Notes: generated by a model from the letters alone, not told the origin. DNA of 64,000 nucleotides from Streptomyces durmitorensis (GCF_023498005.1 NZ_CP097289.1:5084001-5148000), one strand, 5' to 3'. Positions 37,326 to 45,420 are shown, counted from the first letter of the stretch. Made by a program: numbers and translations.

Positions 37326-38519
37326 ATGAGCGATCCGCGGTATTCGGGGTACGAGGGGTACGAGGGGTACGAGGGGTACGGGGACTACGACCCGTACCGT
37401 CAGGAGCATCCCCCTGCCCCTGAGCAGCAGCAGCCTTACGCTCCTGAGCAGCAGGGCTATCCCCCTCAGCAGCAGTACCAGTACCCGCAGCAGCAGCCGT
37501 ACGCCCAGGACTCGTACACCCAGCAGTGGGAGGGGCAGACCTGGGACACGCAGGTCCAGCCGTCACCTGTGGCGGACGTGACCGACACCGCGTATCTGCC
37601 CCCGCAGTCCTATGGGCAGCCGTTGCCTTCGGAGCCTGCCGTCGCTCACGCCGAACCCGGCAGCCTTGGTCGCCATGCCCACCGGCCCATGGCTGGGGCG
37701 GAGCCCGAGCCCGAAGCCGATTCCGCCACCTACGGCCCCGCCACCACCACCGGCAACCCCCGTGTCACCGACGCCCAGCGTGCTCGTGCCGAAGGGCGGT
37801 CGCCGGTCATAGAGCCGGGGATCCAGCCCGCCGCGCTGACCGCCGTCCTCGGTCTTCTGCTGGCCGGTACGGCCGCCGTCGGGCAGTACGCACTCCTCGT
37901 GCCGCTGATCCTGCTGCAGGCCGTCACCGCCGCCGGATGGTTCCGGCTCAACGGGATGTGGCCCGCGCGGCAGGGCATCGCGCTCGCCTTCATGGGCGGT
38001 GTCGTCGCCGACATCGCGCTGCTCGTCACCGGCAAGGCGCACGCGCCCGCCGCCATCCTCGGCACCCTGGGCGTGTGGGTGCTGCTCGTGCTCGTCCTGC
38101 AGCTGCGCAGCCGCGCCTCCGCCGACGAGCGGATGTACGGGCTGATGGCGACCGTCGTGTCCGCCGCGCTCGCGATCATCGCGACCGGGCATCTCGCGGC
38201 GTCGGACGACGCCGTGACGGTGGGCGGCATCGCCGTCGCGGTCGCCGTGATCGCCCGCGCGCTGCCCCTGCCGACGCCCGCATCCGTGGTCGTCGCGCTG
38301 CTCGCCGCCGCCGGAGCGGGTATCGCCGTCGGCGGTACGACGGACTTCGGCAGCAAGGGCGCGCTGCTCGGCCTCGGCGTCGGTGTCTGCGCGCTGATCG
38401 GCCACCGCGTGGCCAGTTACGACTATCCGTCGCGCTTCGTGCACATGACGGCGGGCGTCGCCCTGCCGCTCGCCGCGGCCGCCCCGGCCGTCTACGTCCT
38501 GGGCCGTGCCATCGGCTGA
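37326..38519 (+). CDS. Multi-pass membrane protein with Tyr/Gln-rich N-terminus
   Basis: 397 aa. The first ~175 residues are disordered, rich in Tyr, Gln and Pro, and start with a YEG triplet repeat (9-bp tandem repeat). About eight to ten short membrane helices fill the rest. No transporter motif recognised. ATG 37326 is preferred: a GTG at 37314 lies directly on the AGGAGG. Ends before a strong terminator. Confidence 0.78.
   Translation: MSDPRYSGYEGYEGYEGYGDYDPYRQEHPPAPEQQQPYAPEQQGYPPQQQYQYPQQQPYAQDSYTQQWEGQTWDTQVQPSPVADVTDTAYLPPQSYGQPLPSEPAVAHAEPGSLGRHAHRPMAGAEPEPEADSATYGPATTTGNPRVTDAQRARAEGRSPVIEPGIQPAALTAVLGLLLAGTAAVGQYALLVPLILLQAVTAAGWFRLNGMWPARQGIALAFMGGVVADIALLVTGKAHAPAAILGTLGVWVLLVLVLQLRSRASADERMYGLMATVVSAALAIIATGHLAASDDAVTVGGIAVAVAVIARALPLPTPASVVVALLAAAGAGIAVGGTTDFGSKGALLGLGVGVCALIGHRVASYDYPSRFVHMTAGVALPLAAAAPAVYVLGRAIG
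37347..37384 (+). repeat. 9-bp in-frame tandem repeat
   Basis: About four copies of GGGTACGAG encode the GYEGYEGYEGYG start of the membrane protein. Confidence 0.8.
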
Positions 38520-38560
38520 CGGCGGAAGTCGGTCGTCGCGGCTGATCGTCACAGCTGATC

Positions 38561-38599
38561 GACAGGTCCCCGGTCGGGCTCTCCCGCCGGGGACCTGTC
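38561..38599 (+). terminator. Strong intrinsic terminator
   Basis: Thirteen-base perfect stem GACAGGTCCCCGG / CCGGGGACCTGTC followed by CTTTAG, 41 bp after the membrane-protein stop. Confidence 0.88.
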
Positions 38600-38657
38600 C
38601 TTTAGGCTCGCGGCAAAAGCAGTTGAGTCGGGGGCACAAGGTGGGGGAACACCGGAC

Positions 38658-39413
38658 ATGAGCAAGCGCGCCGTACGAATATCTCTGACCGTCGTCGTGA
38701 TCCTGGGGGGCCTCTTCGTGGGCGCCGACCGCCTCGCGGTGGGCTTCGCGGAGGACGAGGCGGCGGAGAAGCTGCGTACCAGCGAGGGGCTGAGCGAGAC
38801 ACCCGACGTCTCCATCAAGGGCTTTCCCTTCCTGACGCAGGTCGCGGGCGGCACGCTCGACGACGTCGAGATCGGCATCCAGGACTACGACGCCACCTCC
38901 GGCTCCGACAAGATCCGCATCGCCGACCTGAACGCCCGTATGCAGGGCGTCGAGTTCTCCGGCGACTACAGCTCCGCCACCGCCGACAAGGCCACCGGCA
39001 CGGCCCGGATCTCGTACGACGAGCTGCTCAAGGAGGCGCAGGGCGAGCCGCCGGTCGAGCTGCCCCTCGGCGCCACCGGCAAGGTGGTCGGGCTCTCGGA
39101 CGGCGGCGACGGCAAGATCAAGGTCGAGGTCGAGGTGAGCAAGGGCGGCACGAAGCTCCCCAAGCCGGTGCACGTGCTGAGCTCGGTCCGGGTCGAGGAC
39201 GACACGATCAAGGTGAACGCCGACGAGATCCCGAAGAAGTTCGAGGTCATGGGCGTCTCGATCCCCCTGCCCGAGGGTCTGGTCCGCGATGTGACCGACT
39301 TCGAGGAGAAGGTCAGCGGTCTGCCGGGCGGCATCAAGATCGACGAGGTGACACCGGCCGAGGACGGCGTGGACATCTCCGTCAAGGGCACGAACGTGAA
39401 GCTCGCGGGCTGA
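38658..39413 (+). CDS. DUF2993 exported protein
   Basis: 251 aa. An N-terminal hydrophobic segment (ISLTVVVILGGLFVGADRL) acts as signal or anchor. DUF2993 follows with ETPDVSIKGFPFLTQVAGGT and a repeated beta pattern. A shorter paralog of the protein at 29-30.3 kb, lacking the long cytoplasmic tail. Expected in the envelope; lipid binding is the family guess. Confidence 0.85.
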   Translation: MSKRAVRISLTVVVILGGLFVGADRLAVGFAEDEAAEKLRTSEGLSETPDVSIKGFPFLTQVAGGTLDDVEIGIQDYDATSGSDKIRIADLNARMQGVEFSGDYSSATADKATGTARISYDELLKEAQGEPPVELPLGATGKVVGLSDGGDGKIKVEVEVSKGGTKLPKPVHVLSSVRVEDDTIKVNADEIPKKFEVMGVSIPLPEGLVRDVTDFEEKVSGLPGGIKIDEVTPAEDGVDISVKGTNVKLAG

Positions 39414-39578
39414 GGCCCGGCGGGGCCGCTCGGAGCGGCCGTTCCGCAGTACGAGACAGAGCCGTCCGCGCGATGGATGCGGCGAGGGTGAACACGGCCC
39501 TCCGCCCCCGCGCGGGCGGCTTCGTCGTTCAATCAATCTCACAGTACGGATGATCCCGTCTCATCATCCGACACGCCG

Positions 39579-39608
39579 GTGACACGGCAGCCCTTGCGTC
39601 CTTACGAT
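39579..39608 (+). promoter_or_regulatory. Promoter of the leader peptide and sulfurtransferase gene
   Basis: GTGACA at 39579-39584, an 18-bp spacer and TACGAT at 39603-39608. The leader peptide ATG begins eight bases after the -10 box, so the transcript is probably leaderless. Confidence 0.6.
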
Positions 39609-39615
39609 CGGACGC

Positions 39616-39696
39616 ATGCAGCGACAGGCGGACCTCACGAAGCGGCGGGCAGTAGACCTGTGCCGCGTCGCCGCCATGCTCTGTCGCACCTTCTGA
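39616..39696 (+). CDS. 26-aa cysteine-containing leader peptide
   Basis: Encodes MQRQADLTKRRAVDLCRVAA then MLCRTF, a short basic peptide with two Cys codons near its end. Peptides with this consensus recur ahead of sulfur-assimilation genes in Streptomyces, and cysteine-codon leader ORFs act as cysteine-responsive attenuators in mycobacteria (family knowledge). Here it lies 155 bp before the sulfurtransferase start, in a GC-rich leader with short hairpins (GGGAGCTCCGACTCCC just after the stop). Likely role: couple rhodanese expression to Cys-tRNA supply. It is translated from the first base of the mRNA if the promoter call is right. Confidence 0.8.
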   Translation: MQRQADLTKRRAVDLCRVAAMLCRTF

Positions 39697-39851
39697 GCGG
39701 GAGCTCCGACTCCCGTATCCCCCGGCCCGTTGACCTCGTCAGGGCCACCCCGTGCCGCGTACGACGTGCCACCGCGCGATCACAGCCCGTACGCGACATC
39801 CCCTCGCACAGCACCGCAGCCCCGCCGCAACTGCCCCGGAGGAGAAGAAGT

Positions 39852-40697
39852 ATGAGCCGCAGCGACGTCCTGGTAGACGCCGACTGGGTCGAGGCCCACA
39901 TCGACGACCCGAAGGTCGCCATCGTGGAGGTCGACGAAGACACCTCCGCGTACGACAAGAACCACATCAAGAACGCGATCCGCATCGACTGGACCGACGA
40001 CCTCCAGAACCCGGTCCGCCGCGACTTCGTCGACCAGGAGGGCTTCGAGAAGCTCCTGTCCGGCAAGGGCATCGCGAACGACACGACCGTCGTCCTCTAC
40101 GGCGGCAACAACAACTGGTTCGCGTCCTACGCCTTCTGGTACTTCAAGCTCTACGGCCACCAGGACGTGAAGCTCCTCGACGGCGGCCGCAAGAAGTGGG
40201 AGCTCGACTCCCGCGACCTGGTCGACGGTTCCGAGGTTCCCAGCCGCCCGGCCACCTCGTACAAGGCCAAGCCCCAGGACAAGTCGATCCGCGCCTTCCG
40301 CGACGACGTCGTCGCCGCGATCGGCGCGCAGAACCTGGTCGACGTGCGCTCGCCCGACGAGTTCAGCGGCAAGCTGCTCGCCCCGGCGCACCTTCCGCAG
40401 GAGCAGTCGCAGCGTCCGGGCCACGTCCCGTCCGCGCGCAACATCCCGTGGTCGAAGAACGCCAACGACGACGGCACCTTCAAGTCGGACGACGAGCTCA
40501 AGGCCCTCTACGAGGACGAGCAGGTCGACCTGGCCAAGGACACCATCGCGTACTGCCGCATCGGTGAGCGCTCGGCGCTCACCTGGTTCGTCCTGCACGA
40601 GCTGCTCGGCCAGACCAACGTCAAGAACTACGACGGCTCCTGGACCGAGTACGGCTCCCTCGTCGGCGTCCCGATCGAGCTCGGCGCCAACAAGTAG
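39852..40697 (+). CDS. Thiosulfate sulfurtransferase (tandem rhodanese)
   Basis: 281 aa. Two rhodanese domains: an inactive N-terminal one (VEVDEDTSAYDKNHIKNAIR, LYGGNNNWFASYAFW) and a C-terminal one with the catalytic Cys in AYCRIGERSALTWF. It moves sulfane sulfur from thiosulfate to cyanide or protein acceptors; equivalents in actinobacteria are called CysA or SseC. ATG follows GGAGAAGAAG. Forms an operon with the DUF1416 gene 46 bp downstream, and its leader carries the Cys peptide. Confidence 0.93.
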   Translation: MSRSDVLVDADWVEAHIDDPKVAIVEVDEDTSAYDKNHIKNAIRIDWTDDLQNPVRRDFVDQEGFEKLLSGKGIANDTTVVLYGGNNNWFASYAFWYFKLYGHQDVKLLDGGRKKWELDSRDLVDGSEVPSRPATSYKAKPQDKSIRAFRDDVVAAIGAQNLVDVRSPDEFSGKLLAPAHLPQEQSQRPGHVPSARNIPWSKNANDDGTFKSDDELKALYEDEQVDLAKDTIAYCRIGERSALTWFVLHELLGQTNVKNYDGSWTEYGSLVGVPIELGANK

Positions 40698-40743
40698 TAC
40701 CCCTCCCCGAACCCCCGCAGTGACCAGTTAAGGACGAACGCAT

Positions 40744-41031
40744 ATGTGTGGAGCGAAGGCCGGCGGACCCGACGCCTCGACGATCAAGCCCGGCGAGACC
40801 ACCATCCAGGGCCAGGTGACCCGCGACGGCGAACCCGTCAGCGGCTACGTGCGCCTGCTCGACTCGACCGGCGAGTTCACCGCCGAGGTCCCCACCTCGG
40901 CGACCGGCCAGTTCCGCTTCTACGCGGCCGAGGGCACGTGGACGCTGCGCGCCCTGATCCCGGGCGGCACGGCCGACCGCACGGTCGTGGCGCAGACGGG
41001 CGGCCTCGCGGAGGTCGCGATCGCGGTCTGA
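40744..41031 (+). CDS. DUF1416 protein (SseC-like)
   Basis: 95 aa. N-terminal MCGAKAGGPD, then a single carboxypeptidase-regulatory-like beta domain (TTIQGQVTRDGEPVSGYVRL, TGQFRFYAAEGTWTLRAL). It almost always sits directly after this sulfurtransferase in actinobacteria and is assumed to work with it; Cys2 could be an acceptor (inference). Followed by a terminator. Confidence 0.9.
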   Translation: MCGAKAGGPDASTIKPGETTIQGQVTRDGEPVSGYVRLLDSTGEFTAEVPTSATGQFRFYAAEGTWTLRALIPGGTADRTVVAQTGGLAEVAIAV

Positions 41032-41050
41032 CGACCGCGGATCACTGACG

Positions 41051-41110
41051 GCCGGAGAGCCGCACCCCAGGGGGTTGGACGCCACTTGGAACGGGGTGCG
41101 GCTCTTCGGC
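41051..41110 (+). terminator. Long-stem terminator after DUF1416
   Basis: Eighteen-base arms, GCCGGAGAGCCGCACCCC and GGGGTGCGGCTCTTCGGC (one mismatch), around a 24-base loop, 20 bp after the stop. Confidence 0.8.
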
Positions 41111-41123
41111 TTACGCTGGATCC

Positions 41124-41390
41124 ATGTACGCGCGAAGGCGGCATGCCTACTTCGCCATGATGGGGACGTGCATCGCCCTCTTCGTCCTGGCGTGGGGTGT
41201 CGTCCGGCTCTGGTCGATTCCCGCCGCGGTCGCGATGTGCGTCGTGGCGATGGTGATCCCGCCGGTCGCCGCCATGGTCGCCAACCGGCGCGGTCCCGAC
41301 GACCGCTGGTGGGACGACCCCTCGGGGGACGCGAAGTCCGACGAGTGGTGGGACGAGCTGGACGGGAAGCGGCGACCGCCCGGTCAGTAG
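41124..41390 (+). CDS. DUF3099 small membrane protein
   Basis: 88 aa. Two membrane helices (about 10-27 and 31-50) and a Trp/Asp-rich hydrophilic tail (DDRWWDDPSGDAKSDEWWDE). Actinobacterial DUF3099 family, function unknown. Its last seven bases overlap the convergent DsrE gene. Confidence 0.82.
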   Translation: MYARRRHAYFAMMGTCIALFVLAWGVVRLWSIPAAVAMCVVAMVIPPVAAMVANRRGPDDRWWDDPSGDAKSDEWWDELDGKRRPPGQ

Positions 41391-41746
41391 ACCAGCGCCT
41401 GGGTGCCCTCCGCCATGGCCTCCTGCACGAACACCTGCGCGCCCGCGATCCGCACCCCGTCGATCACGTCCTTCTCGGTGATCTCGCGGCGCGCCGCGCA
41501 CTGCGTGCAGAGGGTGATCTGTCCGGCGGCCACGATCGAGTCGATCAGGTCGGGGAGCGGTGCCGCGTGCGGCAGTTCGAACTCCGCCGCGCGGCCCGGC
41601 AGCGCGAACCACGCGGACTCACCGGTCAGCCAGAGGGAGACCTCCACGCCGCTGGCCACGGCCACGGCCGCCACCGTGAACGCCTGCGAGCAGCGCTCGG
41701 GTGCGTCGGCCCCGGCGGTCACCTTGATCACGAGCTTCTTCGCCAT
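41384..41746 (-). CDS. DsrE/DsrF-like sulfur-relay family protein
   Basis: 120 aa. Flavodoxin-like DsrE fold: KKLVIKVTAGADAPERCSQA, SGVEVSLWLTGESAW, and a Cys pair in ITLCTQCAARR that could carry sulfane sulfur. Together with the rhodanese and MoaD-like genes it suggests a sulfur-transfer neighbourhood. Cytoplasmic, single gene. Confidence 0.85.
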   Translation of the reverse strand: MAKKLVIKVTAGADAPERCSQAFTVAAVAVASGVEVSLWLTGESAWFALPGRAAEFELPHAAPLPDLIDSIVAAGQITLCTQCAARREITEKDVIDGVRIAGAQVFVQEAMAEGTQALVY

Positions 41747-41884
41747 GGCCGCATCGTAAGGCCACCTCTGCGATCACCCCCCGCGACCACCCGTAAGGCC
41801 ACCTCGCAGAGAGGGGCGGGCCGCGCACGACTAGAGTGGGAGCGGCTCTGATACCTGCCCCAATAGCTCACCGAGGAGCACCCC

Positions 41885-41986
41885 GTGCTTGAGGCCTTCT
41901 TCTCCGCCCTGCTGGTTCTGGTCTGCGTCGGCGTCATCGCGTTCGCCGGACTGTCCGTGAAGAAGCTGTACCAGGGTCAGCGCTGA
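41885..41986 (+). CDS. 33-aa single-helix membrane peptide
   Basis: GTG start after GAGGAGC. The sequence is MLEAFFSALLVLVCVGVIAF then AGLSVKKLYQGQR: one hydrophobic helix and a basic tail. Codon third positions are GC rich as in real genes, and similar peptides recur at this position in Streptomyces as far as I recall. Function unknown. Confidence 0.75.
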   Translation: MLEAFFSALLVLVCVGVIAFAGLSVKKLYQGQR

Positions 41987-42031
41987 GCCCCGTACACCCC
42001 GTACGCCACCTAGAGATCGCCTGAGCTTCCC

Positions 42032-42604
42032 ATGATCGAGATTCCGTCCGACCTGCACCCCGACCTCGTGCCCCTCGTCTGGCTCCTCGGCAACTGGGCC
42101 GGCGCGGGCGTCACCGACTTCCCCGGCGCCGAGAAGGCGAACTTCGGCCAGGAAGTGTCCTTCTCCCATGACGGGCGGGACTTCATCGAGTACCACTCGC
42201 ACACGTGGGTGCTCGACGCCGAGGGCAACAAGGTCAAGCCGCTGGAGTCCGAGTCGGGCTTCTGGCGCATCGACAAGGACCGCAAGGTCGAGACCGTGAT
42301 GGTGCGCGACGACGGCGTCGTCGAGGTCTGGTACGGCGAGCTCGCCGACCAGAAGCCGCAGATCGACCTGGTCACGGACGCGGTCGCCCGTACGGCGGCC
42401 TCCGGCCCGTACACCGGCGGCAAGCGCCTGTACGGGTACGTGAAGGGCGACCTGATGTGGGTCGGCGAGAAGCAGACCCCCGAGGTGCCGCTCCGTCCGT
42501 ACATGTCGGCGCAGCTGAAGAAGGTCGTCTCGCCCGAGGACGTCGCCGAGATGGCCAGGGGCCTCGGCGATCTGCCGGACGACGGCATCGCCTTCTTCAA
42601 GTAG
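42032..42604 (+). CDS. FABP-like beta-barrel protein (nitrobindin family, DUF1794)
   Basis: 190 aa. GNWAGAGVTDFP is the family signature at the barrel start, followed by EVSFSHDGRDFIEYHSHTWV. Nitrobindins bind haem through a His near the C-terminus and detoxify peroxynitrite. Here the region where I expect that His reads PLRPYMSAQLKK, with Tyr at the expected place, so haem binding is uncertain. Lies 52 bp before nur on the same strand. Confidence 0.82.
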   Translation: MIEIPSDLHPDLVPLVWLLGNWAGAGVTDFPGAEKANFGQEVSFSHDGRDFIEYHSHTWVLDAEGNKVKPLESESGFWRIDKDRKVETVMVRDDGVVEVWYGELADQKPQIDLVTDAVARTAASGPYTGGKRLYGYVKGDLMWVGEKQTPEVPLRPYMSAQLKKVVSPEDVAEMARGLGDLPDDGIAFFK

Positions 42605-42644
42605 GCCGTCGGCTTCTCCCAGCGGGTCCTGGGTCCGGTGGGCC

Positions 42645-42650
42645 TAGACT
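42645..42650 (+). promoter_or_regulatory. Candidate -10 box of nur (leaderless)
   Basis: TAGACT lies seven bases before the GTG start of nur, which fits a leaderless transcript. No convincing -35. Confidence 0.5.
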
Positions 42651-42656
42651 GCGTGT

Positions 42657-43103
42657 GTGGCGAGCACCGATTCCGACTGGAAGAGCGACCTGCGACAGCG
42701 CGGCTACCGCCTGACGCCGCAGCGTCAGCTTGTCCTCGAAGCCGTCGACACCCTTGAGCACGCGACCCCCGACGACATCCTCTGCGAAGTGCGGAAGACG
42801 GCGTCGGGGGTCAACATTTCCACGGTGTACCGGACCCTGGAGCTCCTGGAGGAGCTCGGCCTGGTCAGCCACGCGCACCTGGGGCACGGGGCTCCGACGT
42901 ACCACCTCGCGGACCGCCACCACCACATGCACCTGGTGTGCCGGGACTGCACGAACGTCATCGAGGCGGATGTCTCGGTGGCCGCGGAGTTCACCGCGAA
43001 GCTGCGGGACACGTTCGGCTTCGACACGGATCTGAAGCACTTCGCGATCTTCGGCCGCTGCGAGAACTGCTCCGGCAAGGGCGCCGACGGGGCCGAGGAA
43101 TAA
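42657..43103 (+). CDS. nur: Nickel-responsive Fur-family regulator Nur
   Basis: 148 aa. Winged helix YRLTPQRQLVLEAVDTLEHA and SGVNISTVYRTLELLEELGL, then a metal domain. The two Nur sites known from the S. coelicolor structure are intact, shifted by two residues: M-site His35, His88, His90, His92 (RHHHMHLV) and Ni site His72, His74, His128. A structural zinc pair CRDC (Cys95, Cys98) and GRCENC is also present. With nickel, Nur represses nickel uptake and indirectly switches superoxide dismutases. No nickel transporter is adjacent. Confidence 0.88.
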   Translation: MASTDSDWKSDLRQRGYRLTPQRQLVLEAVDTLEHATPDDILCEVRKTASGVNISTVYRTLELLEELGLVSHAHLGHGAPTYHLADRHHHMHLVCRDCTNVIEADVSVAAEFTAKLRDTFGFDTDLKHFAIFGRCENCSGKGADGAEE

Positions 43104-43137
43104 GAACGCCCGCCACCTGGTCGTAGTGTGGGTGAAC

Positions 43138-44103
43138 ATGAAGAGCCCCCTCCTGTCCTTGCCCGGCGCCGTCCCCGCCGAGGGCGTGGACGAAGGCGTC
43201 GCCGCCCACTACGGCGACCTGTTCCGTGAGCAGCGCGCCCTCGCCGACGGCACCGGTCTCGTCGACCTCTCGCACCGCGGTGTCGTCTCCGTCTCCGGCC
43301 CCGACCGGCTGAGCTGGCTGCATCTGCTGCTCACGCAGCACGTGACCGAGCTGCCCGTCGGACAGGCCACCGAGGCCCTGATCCTCTCCGCGCACGGCCA
43401 CATCGAGCACGCCCTCTATCTCGTCGACGACGGCGAGACGGTCTGGGCGCACGTCGAGCCCGGCACGCAGGACGCGCTCGTCGCGTATCTGGAGAGCATG
43501 AAGTTCTTCAACCGGGTCGAAGTCGCCGACCGCACGGACGAGTTCGCGGTCGTGTATCTGCCGGCCGGTTCGATCGCGCCGGTCCCGGACGGTGTCGTCG
43601 TACGGGAGACCGCCCACGGGCGCGACCTGTTCCTGCCGCGTGCGTCCCTGGAGTCGTACGCCGCCGAGAACGGCCCCGCGATCGGCATCCTCGCCTACGA
43701 GGCGCTGCGCGTGGAGGGGCACCGGCCGCGGCTCGGCTTCGAGACGGACCACCGCACGATCCCGCACGAGCTGGGCTGGATCGGTACGGCGGTGCATCTG
43801 CAGAAGGGCTGCTACCGCGGCCAGGAGACGGTGGCCCGCGTCCAGAACCTGGGCAAGCCGCCGCGCCGCCTGGTCTTCCTGCACCTGGACGGCAGCGAGG
43901 TCCACCTGCCGGTGGCGGGGACGGAGCTGCGCCTGGCCTCGGAGGGCGAGGAGGGCCGGAAGCTGGGCTTCATCACGACGGCCGTACGCCACCACGAGCT
44001 GGGCCCGATCGCCCTTGCCCTGGTGAAGCGGAACGTGCCGCTGGACGCGGCGCTGCTTGCGGGGACGACGGCTGCGGCGCAGGAGGTCGTGGTCGAGCCG
44101 TAG
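43138..44103 (+). CDS. Folate-binding YgfZ/GcvT-like protein
   Basis: 321 aa. GcvT-type fold with the YgfZ signature KGCYRGQETVARVQNLGKPP (the Cys is the conserved one). YgfZ helps build or repair certain Fe-S proteins in a folate-dependent way. ATG 43138 preferred over GTG 43126. It starts 35 bp after nur. Confidence 0.88.
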   Translation: MKSPLLSLPGAVPAEGVDEGVAAHYGDLFREQRALADGTGLVDLSHRGVVSVSGPDRLSWLHLLLTQHVTELPVGQATEALILSAHGHIEHALYLVDDGETVWAHVEPGTQDALVAYLESMKFFNRVEVADRTDEFAVVYLPAGSIAPVPDGVVVRETAHGRDLFLPRASLESYAAENGPAIGILAYEALRVEGHRPRLGFETDHRTIPHELGWIGTAVHLQKGCYRGQETVARVQNLGKPPRRLVFLHLDGSEVHLPVAGTELRLASEGEEGRKLGFITTAVRHHELGPIALALVKRNVPLDAALLAGTTAAAQEVVVEP

Positions 44104-44134
44104 CCTGGGCGGCCGGCCTTGGGCGGTGTGCTGT

Positions 44135-44182
44135 CCGCCGCTTCGCGGCGAGTCTTTCCCGCCCACCCACCCGATTGCCCCG
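44135..44182 (+). repeat. Dispersed repeat, family 1, copy 5
   Basis: CCGCCGCTTCGCGGCGAGTC then TTTCCCGCCCACCCACCCGA. Occupies the short space between the convergent ygfZ-like and dtd genes, so it likely acts as their terminator. Confidence 0.8.
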
Positions 44183-44184
44183 TG

Positions 44185-44622
44185 TCACATCTCCAAAAGC
44201 ACCGTGAACGGCCCGTCGTTCGTCAGTGAAACTCGCATCTGGGCGCCAAAGCGCCCCGTCGCCACGGTTGCGCCCAGCGAGCGGAGTTGGGCCACCACCT
44301 CGTCGACGAGGGGCTCGGCTACGTCGCCGGGTGCGGCCGCGTTCCAGGTGGGCCTGCGGCCCTTGCGCGCGTCGCCGTACAGCGTGAACTGGCTGATGAC
44401 CAGCAGCGGGGCGTCGATGTCCGAGCAGGACCTCTCGTCGGCCAGCATGCGAACGGACCAGAGTTTGCGGGCCAGTTGGGCCGCCTTCTCCTTGGTGTCC
44501 TCGTGGGTCACGCCCACCAGGACGCACAGTCCCTCGCCGTTGATCTCGCCGACCGTCTCGGGGCCGTTCTCGCCCTCGACGACGACGCTCGCTCCGTCCA
44601 CCCTCTGCACCACAGCACGCAT
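44185..44622 (-). CDS. dtd: D-aminoacyl-tRNA deacylase Dtd
   Basis: 145 aa, full family length. [17 protein letters not shown] start, [15 protein letters not shown] with the catalytic region, and NDGPFT near the C-terminus (family NxGP). It removes D-amino acids wrongly attached to tRNA. ATG 44622 matches the conserved N-terminus. Confidence 0.95.
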   Translation of the reverse strand: MRAVVQRVDGASVVVEGENGPETVGEINGEGLCVLVGVTHEDTKEKAAQLARKLWSVRMLADERSCSDIDAPLLVISQFTLYGDARKGRRPTWNAAAPGDVAEPLVDEVVAQLRSLGATVATGRFGAQMRVSLTNDGPFTVLLEM

Positions 44623-44799
44623 ATGGCCCATCATGCCGTGCTCCGTACGGCCGCGATGCGCCGGATGCGCCGCCCGAGAGGTTGGCCTGAACCCCCCATC
44701 TGGGGCCGAATGGGGCCACTCGCTCACATAGCGGCCACTGGTGGTGGCACCATGCTCACACGCGGTGTACCGCGCCGGTCGAGGGGACGGTAGAGCCAC

Positions 44800-45420
44800 A
44801 TGAGCACATCCAGTACGGGGCAGCCGCCCGGACCTGTGTCGCTGACCCGCATGAGCGCTGCGCGACGGACGAACGTGCCGCGGCCGCCCATGCAGCGCAC
44901 GGGCAGTGCGGTCCTTTCCGAGAAGACCGAGCACGACCTGGCCACGCTGCTCCTGCGCGAGCTGCGTGAGCTGCGCAGGGACGCGCAGCAGAACGAGGCG
45001 GACCTGAGCTATGTCCGGCGCCTGCTCCAGGGGCGGATCGACATCCTGCGGGCGGAGGTCGCGCGCCGCAAGGACCCGTCGGCGCCGGGCCCCGTGGGAC
45101 CGCTCGTGCACCGGCTCTCGGAGATCCTCACGGACGCGCCCGCCCGGCACCGCTCGTCGGCCCGGCACGTGACGCTGGGCACACCGCACAGCGCGGAGTA
45201 CGGCCTCCTGGCCACGGAGATGCTCGCCGAGGTCGAGCTCTCCGACCTGGACGCGCGCACGGACGACGAGCTGCACACGGCCATGGGACGGCTCATCCGC
45301 TACGAACAGCAGGTTTCCCGGCGCCGCCAGCAGCTGCAGCGCACAGCGGACGATTGCAGCGCGGAGATCGCCCGCAGGTACCGTGAAGGTGAAGCACAAG
45401 TAGACGACCTGCTCTCGTGA
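44800..45420 (+). CDS. rsiG: c-di-GMP-dependent anti-sigma factor RsiG
   Basis: 206 aa, helical. It contains both copies of the RsiG c-di-GMP motif E-x3-S-x2-R-x3-Q-x3-D: first at Glu66-Ser70-Arg73-Gln77-Asp81 ([16 protein letters not shown]), second at Glu169-Ser173-Arg176-Gln180-Asp184 ([16 protein letters not shown]). In S. venezuelae RsiG loaded with c-di-GMP holds the sporulation sigma factor WhiG. The sigma gene is not in this window. ATG 44800 is used; the first ~30 residues look disordered. Confidence 0.92.
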   Translation: MSTSSTGQPPGPVSLTRMSAARRTNVPRPPMQRTGSAVLSEKTEHDLATLLLRELRELRRDAQQNEADLSYVRRLLQGRIDILRAEVARRKDPSAPGPVGPLVHRLSEILTDAPARHRSSARHVTLGTPHSAEYGLLATEMLAEVELSDLDARTDDELHTAMGRLIRYEQQVSRRRQQLQRTADDCSAEIARRYREGEAQVDDLLS

